Shown here: in pieces, positions 48,538 through 56,745 of the stretch
How the letters are laid out: every line of letters begins with the position of its first letter
Position numbering within the stretch: the stretch's first letter is position 1
Assembly (NCBI RefSeq): GCF_009936275.1
Contig: NZ_AP019797.1
Span: forward strand, 2,587,890 to 2,651,889
Source: Rhodothermus marinus
GTDB taxonomy: Bacteria; Bacteroidota; Rhodothermia; Rhodothermales; Rhodothermaceae
Reading direction: 5' to 3'
DNA length: 64,000 bases
The notes under the pieces: model-generated
Told to the model about the DNA's origin: nothing
The model's database searches: none
Seen by the model: only the letters and a program-made list of their open reading frames with translations
Program-made: the position numbers and the translations under genes

Positions 48538-49923
48538 ATGTTTCGCGTGTATCTGCTTGCCTGCTGTCTGCTGCTGGGCCTGATCACAACGGCCCATGCC
48601 CAGCGGAAAGGCGACCTGTTCATCCGCAACGGGACGGTACTGACCGTCACCAACGGCACCCTGGAAAACACGGACATCCTGATTCGCAACGGCAAGATTG
48701 CGGCCATCGGACAAAATCTGAAAGTGCCCGATGGTGTCGAGGTGATCGATGCGACCGGTATGTACGTCATGCCGGGCATCATCGACGCCCACTCGCACAT
48801 CGCCATCTCCAACGTGAACGAGGCCACCAACCCGGTAACGGCCGAAGTCAGCGTAGGCGATGTGCTGGATCCCTACGACATCCGCCTCTACCGGGCGCTG
48901 GCCGGCGGCGTGACCATCTCGCACGTCATGCACGGCTCGGCCAACGTCATCGGCGGCCAGAACGAAACGATCAAGCATCGCTACGGCGAGACCGACCCGG
49001 ACGCCCTCCGCATGGAAGGCGCTCCCCGGACCATCAAATTCGCCCTGGGCGAAAACCCCACGCGCGTGCACGGACGCGGCCACAACGTTCCACCCCTGTC
49101 CCGCATGGGCGTGGAGTTCATCATCCGGGACGCCTTTCATAAGGCCCGGCGCTACATGGAGGCCTGGGACCGCTACGAGCAGGAACGCAAACGCAACCCG
49201 CGCGCTGTGCCCCCTCCCTACAACGAACGCCTGGAGGTGCTGGCCGACATTCTCCGCGGTAACATCCTCATTCACTGCCATTCCTACCGCGCCGACGAAA
49301 TCCTCATGCTGATGCGCGTGCTGAAGGACTTCGGCATCCAGCGCGTGGTCTTTCAACACGCCAACGAGGCCTTCAAGGTGGCGCCCGAACTGGCCGCCTT
49401 CGGCGCCATGGCTTCGGTCTTTTCGGACTGGTGGGCCTACAAGTTCGAGGTGTACTACTCCACGGCCTACAACGCGGCCATCCTGACCCGTAACGGCGTG
49501 ATCACCTCGATCAATTCGGACTCACCGGAACTGAACCGACACCTGTACCACGAGGCGGCCAAGACCATGAAGTACGGCGGACTGACCGAGGATGAGGCGC
49601 TGGCCCTCATCACGATCAATCCGGCCCGCCAGCTTGGTATCGAAGATCGCGTCGGCTCCATCGAGGTGGGCAAGGACGCCGATCTGGCCATCTTCAGCGC
49701 CCACCCGCTTTCGATCTACGCGGTCTGCAAGAAAACCATCGTGGACGGAATCGTCCGCTTCGATGCCGACCGCGATCCCGACGATATGCGCCTCCGCGTG
49801 GATCCCGAGCGTCCCGTGGAGCTGGCCATCCGCTGGGGCGACCACCAGCATGGCCATCGCTGTCTGGAAGGCATCGATCTGATCGAGTTTCTCACCGAAA
49901 CGCTACAGTCCGAGTGGCAATGA
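48538..49923 (+). CDS. Secreted metal-dependent amidohydrolase (intact active site)
   Basis: A 461-residue exported enzyme (signal peptide about 1-19, ending AHAQ). It keeps the complete set of metal and catalytic residues of the imidazolonepropionase/dipeptidase-like amidohydrolases: PGIIDAHSHI, LIHCHSYRADE, VVFQHANEAF and SINSDSPELN with the final Asp. Such proteins hydrolyse cyclic amides, iso-peptides or dipeptides; the substrate is not known. The ATG at 48538 is chosen over a GTG at 48532. It overlaps the next gene by 4 bp (ATGA) and lies 15 bp after the first. Confidence 0.9.
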   Translation: MFRVYLLACCLLLGLITTAHAQRKGDLFIRNGTVLTVTNGTLENTDILIRNGKIAAIGQNLKVPDGVEVIDATGMYVMPGIIDAHSHIAISNVNEATNPVTAEVSVGDVLDPYDIRLYRALAGGVTISHVMHGSANVIGGQNETIKHRYGETDPDALRMEGAPRTIKFALGENPTRVHGRGHNVPPLSRMGVEFIIRDAFHKARRYMEAWDRYEQERKRNPRAVPPPYNERLEVLADILRGNILIHCHSYRADEILMLMRVLKDFGIQRVVFQHANEAFKVAPELAAFGAMASVFSDWWAYKFEVYYSTAYNAAILTRNGVITSINSDSPELNRHLYHEAAKTMKYGGLTEDEALALITINPARQLGIEDRVGSIEVGKDADLAIFSAHPLSIYAVCKKTIVDGIVRFDADRDPDDMRLRVDPERPVELAIRWGDHQHGHRCLEGIDLIEFLTETLQSEWQ

Positions 49924-51251
49924 AACGCTTGCTTTTGCTCTGGATCATCGGCTGGCTGCTGAGCCTGCCGGCCGCACAGGCTACCGACGTACCGAAAGCT
50001 CGCCGGGGCGTCTTCGCCCTGACAAACGCCCGCATCGTCACTGTCACCCAGGGCGTCATCGAGCGCGGCACGCTGATCATCCGCGAGGACCGCATCGTAG
50101 CCATCGGCACGGACGTGGAAATCCCGCCCGAAGCGGAAGTCATCGACTGCACCGGGCTGGAGATCTATCCCGGCTTTATCGACAGCGGCACCCATCTGGG
50201 GCTGATCGAAATCGGCTCGCTGCCGGAAACGCGCGATTACCGCGAGCTGGGTGATCTGACGCCTCAGGTGGATGCGTTGACGGCCGTCAACCCGAATTCG
50301 GTGCTCATTCCCGTCAACCGCGTCAACGGCGTCACCACGGTCATCACCGAGCCCGAGGGCGGACTGCTTCCGGGCAAGGCTGCTCTGATCAACCTGTTCG
50401 GCTATACGCCCGAGCAGATGCACGTGGGCGGCGTGCGCCTGATGGTGCTCGACTTCCCGTCCAAAGGCCGGCGCGGCCCCTGGGATCGGCGCAAGCCGGA
50501 AGACATCGAAAAAGCCTTCCGCGAGGCGATGGACAAGCTGAACGAGGTCTGGGACCGCGCCGAACGCTACGCCCGGATCGACTCGGCCTACCGTGCCAAC
50601 CCGGAGAAGAACCCGAAGCCGCTTTACGTGCCGGAAATGCAGCCGCTGCTGCCGGTCATCCGGGGCGAAATGCCGCTCATGATCAAAGTGGATCTGGCAC
50701 CCGATATTCTGGAAGCCATCCAGTGGGTCAAAAAACGGGGCCTGAAGCGCGTGGTCTTCAGCGGCGTGGCCGAGGGCTGGCGCGTGGCCGACAAGATCGC
50801 CGAGGCCGGCATTCCCTGTCTGGTCGGTCCCGTACTCTCACTGCCCACCCGTGAATCCGACCGCTACGACAAAGCCTACGCCAACGCGGGGCTGCTACAC
50901 GCAGCCGGGGTCAAGATCGCCATCCGCACGGGCGAAGCCGAGAACGTGCGCAATCTGCCCTATCATGCCGGCTTTGCGGCCGCCTATGGACTGGGACGCG
51001 AGGCCGCGCTCCGCGCCGTCACCATCAACCCGGCCGAAATCTTCGGGGTGGACGATTTGATCGGCTCGCTGGAAGTGGGCAAAAAAGCCAACCTGTTTGT
51101 ATCCGACGGCGATCCGTTTGAACCAAAAACGCAGGTGCGGTACGTGTTTATCGACGGATATCTGATTCCGATGGACAACCGCCAGCTCAGGCTCTATCAA
51201 GAATTCCTCCATCGGCAGCCGGGTCTCGAGCTGCACCCGGCTACCCACTGA
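49920..51251 (+). CDS. Secreted amidohydrolase-fold protein, metal ligands lost
   Basis: A 443-residue exported protein (signal peptide about 1-22) paralogous to the two genes before it. The fold markers are kept (FALTNARIVTVTQG, IIREDRIVAIG, AALRAVTINPAEIFGVDDLIGSLEVGKKANL), but the HxH motif reads PGFIDSGTHLG, and the late Asp motif reads IRTGEAEN. It therefore lacks the usual metal site. The start ATG overlaps the stop of the active paralogue, so the two are made in a fixed ratio. A regulatory or scaffold role beside the active enzyme is inferred. Confidence 0.87.
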   Translation: MKRLLLLWIIGWLLSLPAAQATDVPKARRGVFALTNARIVTVTQGVIERGTLIIREDRIVAIGTDVEIPPEAEVIDCTGLEIYPGFIDSGTHLGLIEIGSLPETRDYRELGDLTPQVDALTAVNPNSVLIPVNRVNGVTTVITEPEGGLLPGKAALINLFGYTPEQMHVGGVRLMVLDFPSKGRRGPWDRRKPEDIEKAFREAMDKLNEVWDRAERYARIDSAYRANPEKNPKPLYVPEMQPLLPVIRGEMPLMIKVDLAPDILEAIQWVKKRGLKRVVFSGVAEGWRVADKIAEAGIPCLVGPVLSLPTRESDRYDKAYANAGLLHAAGVKIAIRTGEAENVRNLPYHAGFAAAYGLGREAALRAVTINPAEIFGVDDLIGSLEVGKKANLFVSDGDPFEPKTQVRYVFIDGYLIPMDNRQLRLYQEFLHRQPGLELHPATH

Positions 51252-51287
51252 CGGGCGTTCCAGAAAAGCCAGCGACCTCGCCTGCAC

Positions 51288-51380
51288 TCACAGCAGGTGG
51301 AAGACCGCATACACCAGCAGGCCCACGAGCCCGGCACTGATCGTCAGAAACCGGATGGCCTGGTCGATACGGTACCGCAT
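51288..51380 (-). CDS. Tiny single-span membrane protein (30 residues)
   Basis: A short ORF starting MRYRIDQAIRFLTISAG and ending VFHLL. The N-terminus is charged, and the rest (about residues 11-30) is one hydrophobic helix. An AGGA ribosome-binding site lies 7 bases upstream of the ATG at 51380, a spacing that few random ORFs show. It sits in the gap between convergent-free neighbours, antisense to the flanking operons. No function can be read. Confidence 0.45.
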   Translation of the reverse strand: MRYRIDQAIRFLTISAGLVGLLVYAVFHLL

Positions 51381-51445
51381 AACTTCCTGTTTTTTAATCA
51401 CACATGGCAGAGCAAGGCGGGGCAAGGAATATACCGGGGTTCGCC

Positions 51446-53308
51446 ATGAAATTTCACCGGTTCAAAAGGAAACAAAAGCGCTTTTATCTTGCGCTTCTGG
51501 CGCAGTGGTTACGTTTTGACTCATCCAGAGGTAACGTTAGATCCCAAATTACCCGCGACTTCTGTTATTTTCGTGCAAAGAAAAATCACTGGTGCTGGCC
51601 GCTTGCGCTGATCCTGCTGGTCCAGGTAGCCCGGGCACAGGTAGGCGACATCCCCCGCCCCTACCGGGCCTATCACGGGCTGGTGGTTTCGGCGCGTCCG
51701 GAGGCTTCCGAGGCCGGACTGGAGATGCTCCGACGCGGCGGCAATGCGATCGACGCAGCGGTTGCCACCGGCTTTGCATTGGCCGTGGTGCATCCGGTGG
51801 CCGGCAACATCGGAGGTGGCGGCTTCATGGTGATCCGCTTTGCCGACGGCCGCACCACCACGATCGATTTCCGCGAGACGGCTCCCCGGGCGGCCACCCG
51901 CGACATGTTTCTGGACGAAAACGGGCAGTTCGTGCCCGAACGCAGCCAGCAGGGCTACCTGGCCTCCGGCGTGCCCGGCTCGGTGGCCGGATTGCTCATG
52001 GCCCATGAGAAATACGGCCGCCTTTCCCGCACTGAGGTGCTGGAACCGGCCATCCGCCTGGCCGAAGAAGGCTTCCGCCTCACCCGCGAACAGGCCGCCC
52101 GCTTCAACGCCTTCCGCGAAGCCTTTTCACGCTATCCCTCTACCCGGAAATATTTCGTAAAAGACACACCCTTCCGGGAGGGCGAGTTGTTCGTGCAGAA
52201 GGACCTGGCCCGCACGCTCCGACGCATTCAGCAGTACGGGGCCGACGATTTCTACCGGGGCGAAACGGCCGACCTGATCGTGGCCGAAATGCAGCGGGGT
52301 GGCGGCCTGATCACGCACGAAGACCTGGCCTCCTACCGGGCCATCGAACGTCCCCCGGTCGTCGGCACCTACCGGGGGTATCGGATCATTTCGATGGGAC
52401 CGCCCTCCTCCGGCGGAATCGGCCTGATTCAACTTCTCAACGCCGTCGAGCCCTACGACATTGCGGAGATGGGCTTCGGCAGCAGCGCCACCATCCACCT
52501 GATGGCCGAGGCCATGCGTCGCGTCTACGCCGACCGCGCGCAGTGGCTGGGCGATCCCGATTTTGTGAAGATCCCCGTGCAGGGACTGCTCCGCAAGGAG
52601 TACATGCGCCAGCGCATGGCCGACTTCAACCCCTACCGGGCCGATACCAGCCAGCGCGTCACGCACGGCGATCCGTGGGCCTTCGAGTCGCAGGAAACCA
52701 CGCACTATTCGGTGGTCGACGACGAGGGCAACGCGGTCAGCGTGACCACCACGATCAACGGCGCCTACGGCTCGCTCGTGGTGGTCGATGGCGCCGGGTT
52801 TTTCCTGAACAACGAAATGGACGACTTCAGCGCGGCGCCCGGCGTGCCCAACATGTTCGGGCTGGTGGGCTCCGAGGCCAACGCCATCGCACCGGGCAAG
52901 CGTATGCTCTCGTCCATGACCCCCACCATCGTCGAAGATCCGGAAGGCCGGCTCTTTCTGGTGCTGGGAACGCCGGGCGGATCGACCATCATCACGACGG
53001 TCTTCCAGCTCGTGCTGAACGTGATCGACCACGGGATGAACATCCAGCAGGCCGTGCTGGCCCCGCGTATTCATCACCAGTGGCTACCCGATGTGCTCTA
53101 CTACGAACGCCGGGGCCTGCCGCGCGATGTGGTCGAAAACCTGAAGCGACGGGGCTGGAAGGTCGTCGAGCGCGACGGCACCAGCGGTCGGGCACACGCC
53201 ATCCAGGTAGTCTATGGACCGGATGAGCTGGCGCCCGTGCCCGGCGTGACCCGGGTCTACCTGGCGGGCGTCGATCCGCGTGGTGAAGGCGGCGCGGCCG
53301 GCTATTGA
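51446..53308 (+). CDS. ggt: Gamma-glutamyltransferase Ggt
   Basis: Ggt cleaves or transfers the gamma-glutamyl group of glutathione and other gamma-glutamyl peptides in the periplasm. The enzyme self-cleaves before the Thr of ETTHYSVVD to give two subunits. Other motifs are NAIDAAVATGFALAVVHP, GGGGFMVIR, FRETAP, MGPPSSGGIG and GKRMLSSMTPTI. From the ATG at 51446 it has 620 residues. The secretion signal (hydrophobic core WPLALILLVQVA, before RAQ) is about 50 residues in, and no ATG, GTG or TTG lies nearer in frame. A promoter-like pair at 51489-51518 lies inside this stretch, so the true start may be an ATT at 51548. The stop is 1 bp before the convergent purF end. Confidence 0.9.
   Translation: MKFHRFKRKQKRFYLALLAQWLRFDSSRGNVRSQITRDFCYFRAKKNHWCWPLALILLVQVARAQVGDIPRPYRAYHGLVVSARPEASEAGLEMLRRGGNAIDAAVATGFALAVVHPVAGNIGGGGFMVIRFADGRTTTIDFRETAPRAATRDMFLDENGQFVPERSQQGYLASGVPGSVAGLLMAHEKYGRLSRTEVLEPAIRLAEEGFRLTREQAARFNAFREAFSRYPSTRKYFVKDTPFREGELFVQKDLARTLRRIQQYGADDFYRGETADLIVAEMQRGGGLITHEDLASYRAIERPPVVGTYRGYRIISMGPPSSGGIGLIQLLNAVEPYDIAEMGFGSSATIHLMAEAMRRVYADRAQWLGDPDFVKIPVQGLLRKEYMRQRMADFNPYRADTSQRVTHGDPWAFESQETTHYSVVDDEGNAVSVTTTINGAYGSLVVVDGAGFFLNNEMDDFSAAPGVPNMFGLVGSEANAIAPGKRMLSSMTPTIVEDPEGRLFLVLGTPGGSTIITTVFQLVLNVIDHGMNIQQAVLAPRIHHQWLPDVLYYERRGLPRDVVENLKRRGWKVVERDGTSGRAHAIQVVYGPDELAPVPGVTRVYLAGVDPRGEGGAAGY
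51489..51518 (+). promoter_or_regulatory. Bacteroidota-like promoter inside the annotated ggt 5' end
   Basis: TTG at 51489-51491, an 18-base spacer, then TACGTTTTG at 51510-51518, close to the TTG-N19-TAnnTTTG consensus. If real, transcription starts near 51525 and translation must start downstream of that point. Confidence 0.4.
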
Positions 53309-53309
53309 A

Positions 53310-54803
53310 CTACCACTCGTTCTCCTCCTTCGTCACGCCCATCTCGACGGGCACCGGGTAGTCGGCCGTGAAGCAGGCGTTGCAGTAGTCCAGTCCGTTG
53401 GGATGGGCCGAGCGAACGGCTTTCATCAGTCCCTCGACCGACAGGTAGGCCAGCGAATCCACCCCCAGCCACTGGCGCATCTCCTCGATGCTGGCAAACT
53501 TGTTGGCCAGCAGCTCCTCGGCGCTCGGGAAGTCCATCCCGTAGAAGCACGGGCTGATCACCGGTGGCGAGGCGATCCGGAGATGCACTTCGCGCGCCCC
53601 CGCCTGTCGGATCATGTTGACCAGAAAACGCGAGGTCGTGCCGCGCACGATGGAATCGTCCACCACCACTACGATACGATCGCGCAGTACGCCTTCGACC
53701 GTGTTGAACTTGCACCGGACGCGCATTTCGCGTCGGTCCTGGCCCGGCGCGATAAAGGTGCGTCCGACGTAGTGGTTGCGGATCAGACCGATCTCGTAGC
53801 GGCAACGGTAGCCCAGCTTCTGGCATTCGGTGGTGTAGCCCAGCGCGATCGTATTGGAGGAGTCCGGGACCGAGATCACGATCGGCGGCTTTTCGTCCGG
53901 ACCGACCTCCGGCACCGGTGCCTCGTGCGCAAGCTGCTTGCCCAGCTTGCGTCGCACCTTGTCGACCATCTCGCCAAAGACTTTCGAGTCGGGCCGGGCA
54001 AAGTAAACATACTCGAAAATGCACTGGCTGATGCGATAGCGGCGCGGCAGGAAGTAACGCTCGAACTGACCCGTCTCGCAGCCCTTCTGATCGATGACCA
54101 GGATCTCGCCGGGCTCGATGTCGCGCACATACTCGGCACCGATCAGGTCAAACGCGCAGGTTTCGCTGGCCACGCAGTAGGCCCAGGAGCCGTCCTCGTT
54201 GCGCAACCGTCCCAGCGCCAGCGGCCGGAAACCGTTCGGATCGCGCACGGCAATCAGGCTGGAGTCGGTCAGGATCAGCAGCGAAAAAGCCCCTTCGAGT
54301 TGCGTGAGCGCGTCGATGATCTGATCGATCTGGCGCTGGCGACGGCTCTGGGCGATCAGGTGCAGGATGAGCTCGCTATCGCTGGTGGTGAGAAAAAGGG
54401 TGCCCCGTTCGCTGAAGGCCTGGCGCAGCTCGCGCGCGTTCGAGAGGTTGCCGTTATGTGCCAGCGCAATGTTGCCGTCGCGGTAGTGCACGACGAACGG
54501 CTGGATGTTGGCCGGATTGGTGGCCGAGCCGCTCGTCGAATACCGGTTGTGCCCGATCCCCGCCCGCCCCAGCAGCTTGGTCTCGAAAATGGACGGATCG
54601 TCGAACACGTCGAGCACCAGCCCGAAGCCCTTGTGTACCGGCATGACGGGACGCTGGCGCACCTCGTCGTAGGTGGACGTCACAATGCCGGCCGATTCCT
54701 GTCCCCGGTGCTGGAGCGCATGCAGGCCGTAGTAGATCAGACGCGCCGCGTTGGGGGCATTGTAAACGCCAAAAATACCGCAGTACTCTTTGATTTCACG
54801 CAT
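53310..54803 (-). CDS. purF: Amidophosphoribosyltransferase PurF
   Basis: PurF catalyses the first committed step of purine synthesis, moving ammonia from glutamine to PRPP. The 497-residue enzyme is the Bacillus-type with a short propeptide: MREIKEYCGIFG, where Cys8 becomes the N-terminal nucleophile. The glutaminase domain includes ALQHRGQESAGI and GIGHNRYST. Cysteines expected to hold a 4Fe-4S cluster are present (for example SPCFYGMDF and YCNACFTADYP). The PRPP loop is VVVVDDSIVRGTTS. It lies convergent with ggt, 1 bp apart. Confidence 0.96.
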   Translation of the reverse strand: MREIKEYCGIFGVYNAPNAARLIYYGLHALQHRGQESAGIVTSTYDEVRQRPVMPVHKGFGLVLDVFDDPSIFETKLLGRAGIGHNRYSTSGSATNPANIQPFVVHYRDGNIALAHNGNLSNARELRQAFSERGTLFLTTSDSELILHLIAQSRRQRQIDQIIDALTQLEGAFSLLILTDSSLIAVRDPNGFRPLALGRLRNEDGSWAYCVASETCAFDLIGAEYVRDIEPGEILVIDQKGCETGQFERYFLPRRYRISQCIFEYVYFARPDSKVFGEMVDKVRRKLGKQLAHEAPVPEVGPDEKPPIVISVPDSSNTIALGYTTECQKLGYRCRYEIGLIRNHYVGRTFIAPGQDRREMRVRCKFNTVEGVLRDRIVVVVDDSIVRGTTSRFLVNMIRQAGAREVHLRIASPPVISPCFYGMDFPSAEELLANKFASIEEMRQWLGVDSLAYLSVEGLMKAVRSAHPNGLDYCNACFTADYPVPVEMGVTKEENEW

Positions 54804-54844
54804 GACCTCGGAGGCCCGATCGCCTGGTTTACCGCGGGGAGGGT

Positions 54845-55228
54845 TTACAGGAAAATAAAACCGACGGCCAGGGCAATGCCCAGACCGTCCGCCACCAGAT
54901 CACGATAGCTGAAGCGCCGACTTGGACCCACTTTCCAGTCGTACAGTTCCTTGGCCAGCCCCACCGCGGCCGACGTACCGGCCGCCAGCGGCCAGGCCCG
55001 ACCCGGACGCCAGCCTGCCTTCTGCTCCAGGGCATACTGACTGCTGAGCGTCCAGAGAAAAGAAAACGTTACATGCTGCACCTTGTCGTAGCCCAGCCAC
55101 GGATCGACTTTCGCCGTTTCCCTGTCCTCAGGAACAGGCCCCGGAAGCAGGTCTCGTTCGGCATTCACCGACGTCTCGGACGCCTGCAGGCAGCAACCCA
55201 GACTGATGGCTACCAGCAGCCACGTCAT
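54845..55228 (-). CDS. YfiM-like (DUF2279) small membrane/lipoprotein-like protein
   Basis: A 127-residue protein with an N-terminal hydrophobic segment that contains a GCCLQA patch, possibly a lipobox. The body fits the DUF2279/YfiM pattern: YDKVQHVTFSFLWTL, AVGLAKELYDWK and SYRDLVADGLGIALAVGFIFL, with a second membrane helix at the end. The function is unknown. Its start overlaps the end of the CNNM/CBS gene by 4 bp (ATGA), so the two are coupled. Confidence 0.75.
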   Translation of the reverse strand: MTWLLVAISLGCCLQASETSVNAERDLLPGPVPEDRETAKVDPWLGYDKVQHVTFSFLWTLSSQYALEQKAGWRPGRAWPLAAGTSAAVGLAKELYDWKVGPSRRFSYRDLVADGLGIALAVGFIFL

Positions 55229-56628
55229 GACTCGGCTCCGTTCTTGCGGACGGCTACCGGCGTCGGTTCAACCCGCACCAGCACCTGGCCGATCCGGTGG
55301 TTGTCGACCGTCTCCACGCGCAGGTGCAGCGGGCCATACTGCACTTCGTCGCCCGGCTCCGGAATCACGCCGAGCAGGTGGAAGATCAGACCACCGAGCG
55401 TTTCGAAATCGAACGACTCCGTGTCCAGCTCGATGCCCAGCAGCTCAGCCAGATCGTCCAGGTTCATCCGGGCATCAACCCGGTAGGTGTATTCGTCGAG
55501 CTGCTCGTAAAGGACCGGCTCGCTTTCGTCGTGCTCGTCACGGATGTCGCCCACGATCTCTTCCAGCACGTCTTCCAGCGTCACCAGGCCGGCCGTCCCG
55601 CCGTACTCGTCCACCACGATGGCCATGTGCGTTTTGCGCCGCTGGAAGTCGCGCAGCAGATCGTCCAGCCGCTTGCTGAGCGGCACGAACATGGCCGGCC
55701 GGGCGATCTCCCGCCAGTTCAGCGGCCGGTCCAGCTCAGCCCGTCCCAGATACGGAAGCAGGTCCTTGGCATAGACGATGCCCAGAATGTTGTCGAGGTG
55801 TTCGGCGTAGAGCGGAAGGCGCGAGTGGCCGCTGGTGCGGATGCACTCGAGCACCTCGCCAAAGGTGGCCGTCTCGGGAATGGCGACAATGTCGAGCCGG
55901 CTCACCATGATCTCCCGCACCGTGGTTTCACCGAACTCCAGGATGGCGGCCAGCAGCTCGCGTTCGTCCTCGCCGAGCATGCCGTCCTGCGCCACCTCCA
56001 GCGCTTTCAGCTCATCCGGCGAAAGCGGACGCTCCAGAGCGCGGAGCCGTCGCTGCACGTGCGCGCTCAGCCGCACCAGCGCATCGGCCACCGGATAGAG
56101 CGCGCGTTGCAGCAGCCAGACCACGGCGGCCATGCGTCGGGCGAACGGCTCGGCGTAGCGTCCGGCCAGCAGGCGCGGTGTGATCTCCCCCACCACCAGC
56201 AGCACGAGCGCCACAACCAGCAACTCCGTCAGGAGCACGAGCGCCGGCGGCCAGTGGACCTGCCACGCCAGCCGCGCTGCCAGCACCACGGCCATCAGGG
56301 CCGCGCCCACGTTCGCCAGCGTGTTGAGCAGCTGGAGCGTCACGATCAGATGACGGGGACGGGCCAGCAGCTCCTGCAACCGGCGAACGGCCGGATCGGT
56401 CGCCTCACCGGACGTAAACCCGACCGTCCGCAGCGACAGCAGCGCCGCTTCCGAACCGGACAGCAGCGCCGAAATCAACAAGAACAACACAAAGAAAACG
56501 CCTGCCGTGACGAGCGCTGCCGGCTCTGAGGTCAGCTCAAAAGGAAACGTCAGCAGGTAAAAAACAGCACGAGATGGCGGTGCGTCTGCTTCCAAGGCCG
56601 TAGGGGCGTCAGGCCCCGGTTGGTTCAA
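55225..56628 (-). CDS. CNNM-transmembrane (DUF21)/CBS-domain CorC-HlyC family protein
   Basis: A 467-residue inner-membrane protein. The DUF21 region has four hydrophobic segments (about 38-180, with SALLSGSEAALLSLR and VGEITPRLLA). Two CBS domains follow (about 210-335: REIMVSRLDIVAIP, GHSRLPLYAEHLDNILGIVYAKDLL, THMAIVVDEYGGTAGLVTLEDVLEEIVGDI, listed as regions), then a C-terminal CorC_HlyC domain (YTYRVDARMNLDDLAELLG). Relatives act in Mg/Co efflux, and in Bacteroidota some are linked to gliding (GldE). Which of these applies here is not clear. Confidence 0.88.
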   Translation of the reverse strand: MNQPGPDAPTALEADAPPSRAVFYLLTFPFELTSEPAALVTAGVFFVLFLLISALLSGSEAALLSLRTVGFTSGEATDPAVRRLQELLARPRHLIVTLQLLNTLANVGAALMAVVLAARLAWQVHWPPALVLLTELLVVALVLLVVGEITPRLLAGRYAEPFARRMAAVVWLLQRALYPVADALVRLSAHVQRRLRALERPLSPDELKALEVAQDGMLGEDERELLAAILEFGETTVREIMVSRLDIVAIPETATFGEVLECIRTSGHSRLPLYAEHLDNILGIVYAKDLLPYLGRAELDRPLNWREIARPAMFVPLSKRLDDLLRDFQRRKTHMAIVVDEYGGTAGLVTLEDVLEEIVGDIRDEHDESEPVLYEQLDEYTYRVDARMNLDDLAELLGIELDTESFDFETLGGLIFHLLGVIPEPGDEVQYGPLHLRVETVDNHRIGQVLVRVEPTPVAVRKNGAES

Positions 56629-56745
56629 CGCTCAGGTTTCTTTACAATTTAGCACAAAAATGATCGAAGGCAAGGGATTGACGACGAACCCGCCTCCGGG
56701 TTCCACCCGACCTGTCCGCAACGTGGCAACAAGCACCGTGCCGCC

